From: Kineosporiaceae bacterium | GTDB lineage: Bacteria > Actinomycetota > Actinomycetes > Actinomycetales > Angustibacteraceae | Assembly: GCA_027345905.1 (NCBI GenBank) | Contig: DAIETC010000107.1 | Location: forward strand, 1 to 9,136 | Length of the DNA: 9,136 nucleotides | Direction: 5' to 3' | Shown: positions 1-5,894 of the stretch, in pieces | Layout of the letters: the number at the start of each line of letters is the position of its first letter | Position numbering within the stretch: the first letter of the stretch is position 1 | Position numbers and translations under genes: made by a program | The notes under the pieces: model-generated | What the model saw: only the letters and a program-made list of their open reading frames with translations | Told to the model about the DNA's origin: nothing | Databases searched by the model: none

Positions 1-41
1 ACTGCTCGCACGTCGACCGGCTCGTCGTACCGTCGCACCAT
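1..41 (-). CDS. Start of a minus-strand gene cut by the window edge (possibly DUF6504-like)
   Basis: Only the first 13 codons are visible; they begin MVRRYDEPVDVRA. The ATG (39-41) is preceded at a good distance by a strong ribosome binding site, GGAGGT on the minus strand (47-52), which is the main reason for calling a real start here. A LexA box and a promoter lie about 200 bp upstream on the same strand, so the gene is a candidate SOS gene. The RRYDEPV.VR opening resembles what I recall of the small actinobacterial DUF6504 proteins, which are often encoded near Y-family or DnaE2 error-prone polymerases. That family assignment rests on 13 residues and is only a suggestion. That a gene starts here is much firmer than what it is. 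Confidence 0.6.
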   Translation of the reverse strand, partial: MVRRYDEPVDVRA

Positions 42-239
42 CACACACCTCCACGCTTGCGCACCGACTCAGGGAATGGTCGGTCTGCCAAGGGGGAAGG
101 CGGGGCAGCCCGGGTGGGTCGGCCCGGACGACGGCTTCCCCACCGCCGTCCGGACCAACCGGTCACAAGACCTGCGGCGGGCCGGGGTCGAGGCGCCCCG
201 CTGCAGGTCTCTCGGCGCCTGCGCAGGGCGGGTGCCGAG

Positions 240-263
240 TAGTTCGAACACACGTTCGAACTA
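240..263. promoter_or_regulatory. Perfect LexA operator (SOS box)
   Basis: The sequence is TAGTTCGAAC-ACAC-GTTCGAACTA: 10-bp arms that are perfect inverted repeats around a 4-bp spacer. Its core matches the established mycobacterial/Gram-positive LexA site TCGAAC-N4-GTTCGA exactly. It lies just downstream of a minus-strand promoter candidate, covering or abutting the predicted transcription start, where bound LexA would block transcription. The only gene properly oriented is the truncated one at 1-41. On the plus strand no gene starts within several hundred bases. Confidence 0.88.
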
Positions 264-269
264 CGAAAG

Positions 270-300
270 AATGTACACCTGCCCACCGACAGTCCGTCAA
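270..300 (-). promoter_or_regulatory. Promoter candidate reading left, overlapped by the SOS box
   Basis: On the minus strand there is a TTGACG -35 (295-300) followed after 17 nt by TGTACA (272-277). TACATT (270-275) with a 19-nt spacer is an alternative -10. Either would start RNA near 262-266, at the edge of the LexA box. The leader to the ATG at 41 would be about 220 nt, which is long. I see no convincing coding region in that leader, so a second start site closer to the gene is possible. Confidence 0.5.
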
Positions 301-313
301 CCCTGGCCTGCGG

Positions 314-359
314 CGACCTGGGGTCCCGTCGATTAACGACCTGGGGTCCCCTCGATTAA
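314..359. repeat. 23-bp tandem direct repeat, two copies
   Basis: Copies at 314-336 and 337-359 are head to tail and differ at one base (GTCCCG versus GTCCCC). Each copy runs from CGACCTGGGG to CGATTAA. The repeat lies downstream of the toxin gene and between it and the SOS-controlled promoter. The second copy forms the left half of the terminator hairpin. It could come from slippage or from duplication of a terminator. Confidence 0.85.
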
Positions 360-365
360 GGGGAC
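346..365 (-). terminator. Stem-loop after the toxin-antitoxin operon
   Basis: GTCCCCT (346-352) pairs perfectly with AGGGGAC (359-365) around a 6-nt loop, giving a 7-bp stem. It starts 13 bases beyond the toxin stop codon in the direction of transcription. There is no clear U-tract, which is common for actinobacterial terminators. Efficiency cannot be judged from sequence. Confidence 0.5.
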
Positions 366-378
366 GCCGAGGTGCGGG

Positions 379-645
379 TCAGCTGCGGTACGCGTCTCGG
401 CGGTGATCGATGTCTAGGACGTAAACGATGCCTTCCGTGCCGTCAATGCGATAGCGCACCCGGTACTCGCCACGGCGCGCCCGCCACTGACCAGTGAATG
501 GTGCCCGCAGCGGCGCGCCTACCCGATGCGGGTTGTCCGCGAGCGGCCCGAACAGGAACTCGATGCATGCCGCAGCAACCGCTTCAGGAAGGTGCTCGGC
601 AAGCCGACGAGCCGCCGTCCGGGTCACGACGACCCGCAAGCTCAC
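379..645 (-). CDS. RelE/ParE-family toxin
   Basis: This 88-residue basic protein has the size and shape of a RelE/ParE superfamily toxin. It has an N-terminal strand (LRVVVTRTAARRLAEHLPE) followed by a helix. Then comes the family hallmark block near residues 37-60, where NPHRVGAPLRAPFTGQWRAR is followed by GEYRVRYRID, and it ends in VYVLDIDHRRDAYR. RelE members cleave mRNA on the ribosome and ParE members poison gyrase. The C-terminal DIDHRRDAYR with its histidine and arginines is closer to RelE/YoeB-like mRNA interferases, but I cannot decide firmly. The start is GTG and overlaps the antitoxin TGA by four bases (GTGA, 642-645), the usual translational coupling of antitoxin and toxin. It is the second gene of a two-gene minus-strand operon and appears intact. 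Confidence 0.88.
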   Translation of the reverse strand: MSLRVVVTRTAARRLAEHLPEAVAAACIEFLFGPLADNPHRVGAPLRAPFTGQWRARRGEYRVRYRIDGTEGIVYVLDIDHRRDAYRS

Positions 646-923
646 TCAGCGCGCTTCGACGTGGGCAACAGCGCGCGTACTGCGGCTTCGTCCAGGACAT
701 CCCCCTGCTCGATCTCGCGCTCGGCGCTGGCGACGCGCGACTGTGCGTCAGGATCACGGAGCAGCTCGAGGGTGGCTTCCATCGACTCGAGGTCTTCGGC
801 CGCGAGAAGGACGACGTAGGCACGGCCGTTCCGGGTGATCTGCACGCGTTCGTGCGTGGCAGCGACTTCCTCCGCGATCTGCGACAGGCGCGCCTTGACT
901 TCCGAGAGCGGTAATGTGCTCAT
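642..923 (-). CDS. Phd/YefM-family antitoxin
   Basis: This 93-residue acidic protein has the Phd/YefM antitoxin layout. Its N-terminal DNA-binding part begins STLPLSEVKARLSQIAEEV and continues with ERVQITRNGRAYVVLLAAEDLESMEATLELL, which matches the family pattern of a helix, a VxITRNGxxxVVLL strand pair and then SMEATLELL. The C-terminal part, from about residue 55 (LRDPDAQSRVASAEREIEQGDVLDE), is the charged, probably unfolded toxin-binding tail. It precedes and overlaps the RelE/ParE-type toxin gene. The ATG at 921-923 has no Shine-Dalgarno sequence but lies only 8 bases beyond a perfect TATAAT, so the message is likely leaderless. Autorepression with the toxin as co-repressor is expected from the family. 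Confidence 0.88.
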   Translation of the reverse strand: MSTLPLSEVKARLSQIAEEVAATHERVQITRNGRAYVVLLAAEDLESMEATLELLRDPDAQSRVASAEREIEQGDVLDEAAVRALLPTSKRAE

Positions 924-924
924 A

Positions 925-940
925 GACTCGAATTATAGTC
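925..940 (-). promoter_or_regulatory. Toxin-antitoxin promoter: consensus -10 inside a short dyad
   Basis: On the minus strand TATAAT (932-937) is a perfect -10. The antitoxin ATG follows 8 bases later, so transcription should begin within a base or two of the start codon. GACT (925-928) and AGTC (937-940) form a dyad around the -10, a plausible part of the antitoxin operator. No good -35 is evident at 16-18 bp; AGGTGA at 955-960 is the best placed hexamer. Confidence 0.6.
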
Positions 941-1071
941 GATGCTGTACTGGGTCACCTACCAACCGTCCATCGCCGCCCTGCGGGGTGCCGAGCGAGA
1001 CGCGACGGCGGGCAAGGTGCGTGTCCTCGCCCGACGGGAGAACTCATCGATGATCAGAGGGGCGGCGTTGA
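941..1071. other. Gap between divergent antitoxin and nucleotidyltransferase genes
   Basis: I see no gene here. Apart from upstream parts of the antitoxin promoter, the only clear signal is a ribosome binding site AGAGGGG (1056-1062), 9 bases before the ATG at 1072. I could not identify a convincing plus-strand promoter for the nucleotidyltransferase gene. Confidence 0.5.
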
Positions 1072-1872
1072 ATGACACGTGATGAGTGCCTGCGCAGGAT
1101 CACCGACGTCCTGGAGCGTGACGAGCGGGTACGGGCTGCGTGGCTGGCCGGAAGCCTGGGTCGCGGCGCCGGGGACGAGCTGAGCGATCTGGACCTCGTC
1201 GTGGTCGTAGCCGAGCCGGAACTGGCGGCGTTCGCAGACTCTTGGGTCGCCGCTGTCAGCGAGCAGGTTCCGGTCGTGCTCCACCAGCGATTGAACGCCG
1301 ACCCCGTCATCGTGCTCAACCAGGTGTCGGAGGAGTGGATCCGGTTCGACCTCTCGGTCGTCTCGCCGGAGGGAGCCGTCACTCGCGACCCGGCCACCAT
1401 GGTGAAATTGTTCGACCGCGACTGCGTGGAACGGACGTTGACCGGCCAGTCGCACCCGCTTCCACCGTCCGGGCCTCGGGTGGCCTCGCTCACGCAGGAG
1501 TTCATGCGTGTGCTGGGCCTGCTGCCTGTGGTCTTAGGGCGTAAGGAACTCGAGGTCGGAGCGTCAGGGTCTGGCCTGATCCGCACGATGCTGGTTCAGC
1601 TCATGCTCGAGGACGCATTCGTCCCCGATCGCCGCGGCGCGATGACGCTGCGGGAGGTGCTGCGTGAGGAGCATCTTCAGATCCTTCGTGGGCTCCCTCC
1701 CATTGACGCCACGATGGAGTCAATCGTGGCCGTGCACGTAGCCGTAGCGCGCGCGTTCCTGCCCCTTGCCAGACGGCTCATCGAGCAAACGGCGCAGGAC
1801 TGGCCGACGTCCCTCGAGGAAGCCTTGCGCCGCCACCTGGACCGCACGCTCGATCTCCAGCTGAGTTGGTGA
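1072..1872 (+). CDS. Nucleotidyltransferase-fold protein, substrate unknown
   Basis: This 266-residue protein has an N-terminal DNA polymerase beta-type nucleotidyltransferase domain. After a helix (DECLRRITDVLERDERV) comes the signature GSLGRGAGDELSDLDL at residues 27-42, in which G27-S28 bind the nucleotide phosphates and D39 and D41 are metal ligands. D93 in WIRFDLSVV is well placed as the third carboxylate, so the active site looks complete. The rest, from about 120 to 266, is predicted mainly helical, as in antibiotic adenylyltransferases. Members of this superfamily modify aminoglycosides or lincosamides, tRNA or proteins; nothing here identifies the substrate. The ATG at 1072 has a good AGAGGGG ribosome binding site. 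Its downstream neighbour is the stub of a transporter gene 27 bases away, which may once have been co-transcribed. Confidence 0.8.
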   Translation: MTRDECLRRITDVLERDERVRAAWLAGSLGRGAGDELSDLDLVVVVAEPELAAFADSWVAAVSEQVPVVLHQRLNADPVIVLNQVSEEWIRFDLSVVSPEGAVTRDPATMVKLFDRDCVERTLTGQSHPLPPSGPRVASLTQEFMRVLGLLPVVLGRKELEVGASGSGLIRTMLVQLMLEDAFVPDRRGAMTLREVLREEHLQILRGLPPIDATMESIVAVHVAVARAFLPLARRLIEQTAQDWPTSLEEALRRHLDRTLDLQLSW

Positions 1873-1899
1873 CCATGATCGATGTGACGCTCGGGCGCG

Positions 1900-2020
1900 T
1901 TGAGTCGAGCGAACTACCGCAAGCTGCTGGTCGCCAGCGCGACGTCCAATCTGGGCGACGGCATCAGTTTCGTCGCCATCCCGCTGCTCGCAACGGCGCT
2001 GACCCGCGACCCTCAATTTC
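1900..2020 (+). pseudogene. 5' remnant of a major facilitator transporter
   Basis: The reading frame encodes ANYRKLLVASATSNLGDG followed by ISFVAIPLLATALTRDPQ, the typical N-terminus and first membrane helix of an actinobacterial MFS exporter. After about residue 39 the similarity stops (FPADADGLGVTYATAQ...), although the frame stays open to 2250 in what is antisense to another MFS piece. A full protein would have about 400 residues and 12 helices. The only in-frame start is TTG at 1900, after a TGA at 1885-1887 and without a clear ribosome binding site. I therefore read this as a truncated, non-functional fragment. The breakpoint lies near 2018-2060. Confidence 0.7.
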
Positions 2021-2060
2021 CCGCTGACGCCGACGGTCTCGGAGTTACCTATGCCACGGC

Positions 2061-2429
2061 TCAGCACCGCTGGGTGGCCGAGGCCATGGGCTCGAGTTCC
2101 TCGATCGTGCGGGTGCGGATGATGGGAGAGCGCAGCAGCCACAACAGCGACAGCGACCCGCCGACGGCCGCGACCACGAGCGTTGGCCCGACCCCGCACA
2201 GGTCGCCGCCCACCCCGCCCACCAAGGCGCCGACCGGGCGGATGCCGTAGTTGACCGACGAGAACGCACCGGAGACTCGGCTGCGCATGTCGTCGACGAT
2301 CACGGCGGTCTGCAGGGCGTTCAGATTGACATCGAAAAGCATGATGCCGGCCCCGCTGAGCGCCTCGACACCGCCCAGAACCACCGCCTTCGCGGCGTCC
2401 GACCCCGTGCTCCCGGGCAGCGGCCGCAC
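2061..2429 (-). pseudogene. 3' remnant of a major facilitator transporter, inverted
   Basis: On the minus strand an open frame of about 120 residues encodes the end of an MFS transporter. It contains GIMLFDVNLNALQTAV, then MRSRVSGAFSSVNYGIRP, GALVGG and VAAVGGSLSLLWLLRSPI, the pattern of the last three or so helices of this exporter family. It ends in a natural-looking C-terminal tail and TGA. Upstream the frame runs without a membrane helix (DAPGERVADSVRPLPGST) to a TGA near 2474-2476, close to the next gene, so about two thirds of the transporter is missing. It faces the opposite way to the 5' remnant at 1900-2020. The two may be halves of one gene separated by an inversion plus deletion, or pieces of two related genes. 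It is not expected to make a working transporter. Confidence 0.75.
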
Positions 2430-2497
2430 CGAGTCCGCGACCCGCTCGCCCGGAGCGTCGCGAGGTGAGCGAGGTCAGGTGCCACTACCGTGCGGCC

Positions 2498-3028
2498 ATG
2501 GCCACCGACCCAGCGCAACACCCGGCGGTCATGCGGGTGCGGGCAGCGCTCGCCGATCTGGCAGTTGACACGCAGGTGCGCGTGCTCAGTGATACGGCGC
2601 GCACCGCCGCCGAGGCCGCCCACGCCCTGGGGGTCGAGGTGGGTCAGATCGCCAGTTCGCTCGTGTTCGTCACGGTCGCCGCGGCCAGCGACCCGGCCCG
2701 TGGACGACACGAGCGCGAACAACCCGGCGAACCGCTGCTGGTGCTGACCTCAGGGTCGCACCGCGTCGACGTCGCCAAGGTCGCGGCGCTGCTCGGCCTC
2801 GCCGGGCTCGATCGGGCCGACGCTCAAACAGTGCGGGACGCAACGGGGTTCGCGATCGGTGGCGTCGCGCCGGTCGGTCACCCGGCACCGCTGCGGACGC
2901 TGGTCGACGTCGCGCTGGCCAGGTACGACGTGGTGTGGGCCGCCGCGGGTCACCCGCACGCCGTCTTCACGACGACCTATGACGAACTGCTGCGCATCAC
3001 CGGGGGCCAGCCCGCCGAGGTCGGCTGA
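2498..3028 (+). CDS. YbaK/ProX-family aminoacyl-tRNA deacylase homologue
   Basis: From the ATG at 2498 this is a 176-residue single-domain protein of the YbaK/ProX/EbsC superfamily, whose members hydrolyse mischarged aminoacyl-tRNAs in trans. Recognisable blocks are VRVLSDTARTAAEAAHALGV, then GQIASSLVFV (about 49-58), LLVLTSGSHRVDVAKVAALLG, ATGFAIGGVAPVGHPAPLRT and the end AAGHPHAVFTTTYDELLRITGG. In E. coli YbaK the position aligned with S53 is the catalytic lysine (VYKTLLV). Here the segment reads IASSLVF, so that lysine is absent, although the GG.SP.G-type pocket motif is kept. Chemistry or substrate may therefore differ. A GTG at 2465 would add 11 residues that look unlike the family and overlap the transporter remnant, so I prefer the ATG; its ribosome binding site is weak in either case. 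Confidence 0.87.
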   Translation: MATDPAQHPAVMRVRAALADLAVDTQVRVLSDTARTAAEAAHALGVEVGQIASSLVFVTVAAASDPARGRHEREQPGEPLLVLTSGSHRVDVAKVAALLGLAGLDRADAQTVRDATGFAIGGVAPVGHPAPLRTLVDVALARYDVVWAAAGHPHAVFTTTYDELLRITGGQPAEVG

Positions 3029-3063
3029 ACTGACTCCTAGGCTGCTCGGGTGGTGAAGAGCCC

Positions 3064-3142
3064 CAACGGCGGGCAGAAGTCGATGCCGCCGCTCGGGCTG
3101 AGCACAAGGGTCCGCCCGAAGTCAGACTTCTGCCCGCCGTTG
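3064..3142. terminator. Large inverted repeat between convergent genes, possible two-way terminator
   Basis: CAACGGCGGGCAGAAGTC (3064-3081) and its exact reverse complement (3125-3142) form an 18-bp perfect stem around a 43-nt loop. The loop contains a second inverted repeat, TCGGGC (3093-3098) with GCCCGA (3114-3119). The element begins 36 bases after the plus-strand ybaK-like gene and lies 45 bases past the stop of the minus-strand gene at 3188, so it is placed to end both transcripts. No U-tract is present. The long loop is unusual for a simple terminator, so a dispersed repeat element is the alternative. Confidence 0.6.
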
Positions 3143-3187
3143 CGGTGGCCTCACGTGCCGAGGGGTCGCAACTGACCGCAGCCAGAC

Positions 3188-3466
3188 TCAGGCTGGCCCG
3201 TAGTCCGCCGCCAGGATCGCCTCGACCGTCTGGCGCTCGTCGAAGTTCTGCGAACCGGCGATCTGCGGCACGAAGCCGACGAGCACACCGTCGCGCATGA
3301 TCTGCGCCTCAAGGCCCGCGGCACCGTCGACGTCCCACAGCGCCTCGCGCCCATCGCCGAGCGGAATCCGGATACCGAACCGGTACGCCGCAGGGCGGGC
3401 GACGCGGGCGATGATCCCCCGTTCGCTCAGGGCAGCGGCAACACGATCGGCCTCGTCTTGTCTCAT
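3188..3466 (-). CDS. Small conserved-looking protein of unknown function, downstream of dinG
   Basis: From the ATG at 3466 the product is 92 residues (MRQDEADRVAAALSERGIIA...). A TTG at 3481 would add MHNGA. I do not recognise a named family with certainty. The N-terminal helix (QDEADRVAAALSERGI) is followed by strands (ARVARPAAYRFGIRIPLGDG and REALWDVDG) and a C-terminal part with GVLVGFVPQIAGSQNFDERQ and TVEAILAADYG. The arrangement suggests a compact cytosolic alpha/beta domain with no signal peptide or membrane helix. It follows dinG on the same strand with a gap of 29-44 bases, so co-transcription is likely. Codon use and third-position GC match its neighbours, and the protein looks genuinely coding. 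Confidence 0.75.
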   Translation of the reverse strand: MRQDEADRVAAALSERGIIARVARPAAYRFGIRIPLGDGREALWDVDGAAGLEAQIMRDGVLVGFVPQIAGSQNFDERQTVEAILAADYGPA

Positions 3467-3510
3467 GGCCCCATTGTGCAAGGCCAGCCTGGGCCAAGCC
3501 TGGGAGGCGA

Positions 3511-5826
3511 CTACTGCTGCGAGGGGGCGAACAGCCCGAGGACGGCCAGCTGCATGGCAACGGCGGCGGGCGTGGCGTCGAACTGGTCGGCGAGGTCCTC
3601 AAGGGTGCAGCCGAACTGGACGCCCTCGCGCAGCTGGCTGACCTCTTCATCGCTCCAGCCCCGACGCGCAGACACCAGGCGAGCCGGCTCATCTGACACG
3701 ACGTCATCCGCAATCGGCTCGGCAGACTCAGCGGCAGCAGTAACAGCGGGAGCAGTAACAGCGGCAGGTGACATCGGCGCCTTCGGGACGCGGTTGTGCT
3801 GGCCGCGCATGGCCTCGACCCGCAGGCCGGGGTCGTCGACCGCCCATACCTCGCCGGCCGCGGCGTCCAGTCGCGCGAGCGCCGCCAAGACGAGGGCCCG
3901 GTCGGTGGTGGGCCAGAACGGGGGCAAGGACTGGCGCAGGAAGCCGGCGTACCGCGCAGTCGCCAGGCGGGAGTCGAGCACCGCCACCACACCACGGTCG
4001 GACGCCGAGCGCACCAGCCGCCCGGAGCCCTGCGCCAGGCGCAGCGCCGCGTGCGTGGCGGCAACCGCCATGAACCCGTTGCCGCCGGTGTCGGCGACGG
4101 CCTGCGAGCGCGCGGCCATCAGCGGGTCGTCGGGGCGCGGAAAGGGGATCCGGTCGATGACGACCAGCTGGCAGGACGGCCCGGGGACGTCGACGCCCTG
4201 CCACAGCGACAGCGTCCCGAACAGGCAGGTGCGGGCATCACGGGCGAAGGCCCGCACCAGGGTCGCCGTCTGGTCCTCGCCCTGGCACAGGACGGGCAGG
4301 TCGAGGCGCTCGCGCATCGCCTCGGCTGCGGCCTGGGCCGCGCGCATCGAGGAGAACAGTCCCAGGGTCCGGCCACCGGCCGCGGTCACCAGGGCGGCCA
4401 GCTCGTCCGTCGTAGCCGGGGGCATGCCGTCGCGGCCCGGCGGCGCCAGGTGGCGTGCGACGTACAAGATCGCCTGCTTGGGGTAGTCGAAGGGGCTACC
4501 GACGTCCAGGCCCTGCCAGCTCGGGGCGTCCGGGCCGGACAGGCCCAGGGCGCGCGCCACGGCGTCGAAGGTGCCGCCGAGCTCGAGGGTGGCCGAGGTC
4601 AGCACGACGGTGCGGTCGGGATAGAGGCGTTCGCGCAGCAGGCCGGCGACGCTGACCGGCGCGACGCGCAGGACGTTGCCCCGGCGCTGCTCCTGCGCCA
4701 CCCAGGCGACGTCAAGGGCGCCACTGGCCAGCAGCCGCTGGCTGACCTCGAACACCTCGTCGACGTCGGCGCGGGCCACCTGCCACGCCCCGTCGTTGCC
4801 CTGCGCGCGCTCGGGCTTCAGCTCGCTCTGCACGGCCCGCGCCGCGTCGCGCACGAGCGCCAAGGCGGCGCCCAGTCCTTGCGGCAGGCCGGTCAGCCGG
4901 CCGGGCGCCAGCACCTCGAGTGCGCCCTGGAGCACCCCCGCCGCCGCCTGCAGGTCGTCGGTCTTCGCCATCACCGTCGCTCGCCGCGCCGCGCGCTCGA
5001 CCATCGCCGCGGTCAGCTCGCCGGTGACCGCCGAGGTCACCCGGTCGACCAGCTCGTGCCCCTCGTCGATAACGACCAGGTCGTGCTCAGGCAGGATCTG
5101 ACGGCCCTCGAAGCTGTCGATGGCCAGCAGGGCGTGGTTGGTGACGACGATGTCGGCCTGGCGCGCCGAGGTTCGCGCCTGCTCGACGAAGCACTCGCCG
5201 ACCAGCGGGCAACGGCCGCCGAGGCACTCGTGCGCCGACACCGACACCTGGCGCCACGCCCGCTCGCTCACCCCGGGGACCAGCTCGTCGCGGTCGCCGG
5301 ACTCGGTCTGTTCGGCCCACTCGCGCAACCGCACCACCTCCTCGCCGAGCCGGCTGGCCGCCTGTGCCTGCCCGGCCGAGCCCCGGGTGATCGACGCGGC
5401 GGCGAACAGCGCGTCGTCGTCGTCCGGCGGAAAGCCGCCCACCAGCTTGTGCCGGCACACGTAGTTGCGCCGGCCCTTGACCAGCCCATAGCGCGGACGC
5501 CGGCCCAGCAGCGGCGTGAGCGCGTCCACCACGCGCGGCAGATCTCGGTCCACGACCTGCGCCTGCAACGCCAGGGTCGCGGTGGCGATGACGACGGGCT
5601 TGCCGGACTCGACCGCGTACGCCACGGCGGGCACGAGGTAGGCCACCGACTTACCGGTTCCGGTGCCCGCCTGCACAAGCAGGTGCTCGCCGGACTGCAC
5701 GGCCTGCGCGAGCGCCTGGGCCATCTGCACCTGCCCCGGCCGCTGGCTACCACCGATCCCCGCGACGGCAGCCGCGAGCAGCTCGCTCAGCGGTGGCTGC
5801 GTGGACGGTGGCGTGGACGGCGGCAC
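3511..5826 (-). CDS. dinG: DinG-type Fe-S ATP-dependent DNA helicase (XPD/Rad3 family)
   Basis: Superfamily 2 5'-3' DNA helicase of the DinG/XPD type, which unwinds forks, D-loops and other structured DNA during repair. From the GTG at 5826 it has 771 residues. Motifs in order are the Walker A AGTGTGKS (53-60), the Walker B VVIDEGHEL with DEGH at 254-257, and motif VI QGSGRLVR (599-606). Four cysteines (C124, C201, C206, C212) have the spacing of the E. coli DinG [4Fe-4S] ligands (C120, C194, C199, C205), so the cluster is likely present. The core is followed by a low-complexity Ala/Val/Glu linker and a 45-50 residue tail beginning GWSDEEVSQLREG, which resembles a Myb/SANT-like helix-turn-helix. 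A TTG at 5904 would add 26 Ser/Pro-rich residues, but it follows an in-frame TAG, lies inside a palindrome and has no ribosome binding site. Neither start is strongly supported. Confidence 0.93.
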   Translation of the reverse strand: MPPSTPPSTQPPLSELLAAAVAGIGGSQRPGQVQMAQALAQAVQSGEHLLVQAGTGTGKSVAYLVPAVAYAVESGKPVVIATATLALQAQVVDRDLPRVVDALTPLLGRRPRYGLVKGRRNYVCRHKLVGGFPPDDDDALFAAASITRGSAGQAQAASRLGEEVVRLREWAEQTESGDRDELVPGVSERAWRQVSVSAHECLGGRCPLVGECFVEQARTSARQADIVVTNHALLAIDSFEGRQILPEHDLVVIDEGHELVDRVTSAVTGELTAAMVERAARRATVMAKTDDLQAAAGVLQGALEVLAPGRLTGLPQGLGAALALVRDAARAVQSELKPERAQGNDGAWQVARADVDEVFEVSQRLLASGALDVAWVAQEQRRGNVLRVAPVSVAGLLRERLYPDRTVVLTSATLELGGTFDAVARALGLSGPDAPSWQGLDVGSPFDYPKQAILYVARHLAPPGRDGMPPATTDELAALVTAAGGRTLGLFSSMRAAQAAAEAMRERLDLPVLCQGEDQTATLVRAFARDARTCLFGTLSLWQGVDVPGPSCQLVVIDRIPFPRPDDPLMAARSQAVADTGGNGFMAVAATHAALRLAQGSGRLVRSASDRGVVAVLDSRLATARYAGFLRQSLPPFWPTTDRALVLAALARLDAAAGEVWAVDDPGLRVEAMRGQHNRVPKAPMSPAAVTAPAVTAAAESAEPIADDVVSDEPARLVSARRGWSDEEVSQLREGVQFGCTLEDLADQFDATPAAVAMQLAVLGLFAPSQQ

Positions 5827-5894
5827 GGGCTCGAGGCTATCCGGCCCGCCGCCGTCCAGCAGGCTCGCTGTGGACGACGACGCTGCAGCGCCGG

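Noticed and set aside
235..270. GTTCGAAC-like segment that might be a tRNA T-loop
   Set aside because: It is a perfect palindrome matching the LexA site, and no acceptor stem or anticodon arm surrounds it.
41..336. Several short open frames on both strands around the SOS box
   Set aside because: They overlap one another, are rich in Arg/Pro/Gly as expected of non-coding GC-rich DNA, and would be interrupted by the operator and promoter.
1900..2250. A 116-codon plus-strand frame as one intact protein
   Set aside because: Only the first 39 or so residues resemble a transporter; the rest is antisense to the minus-strand transporter fragment.
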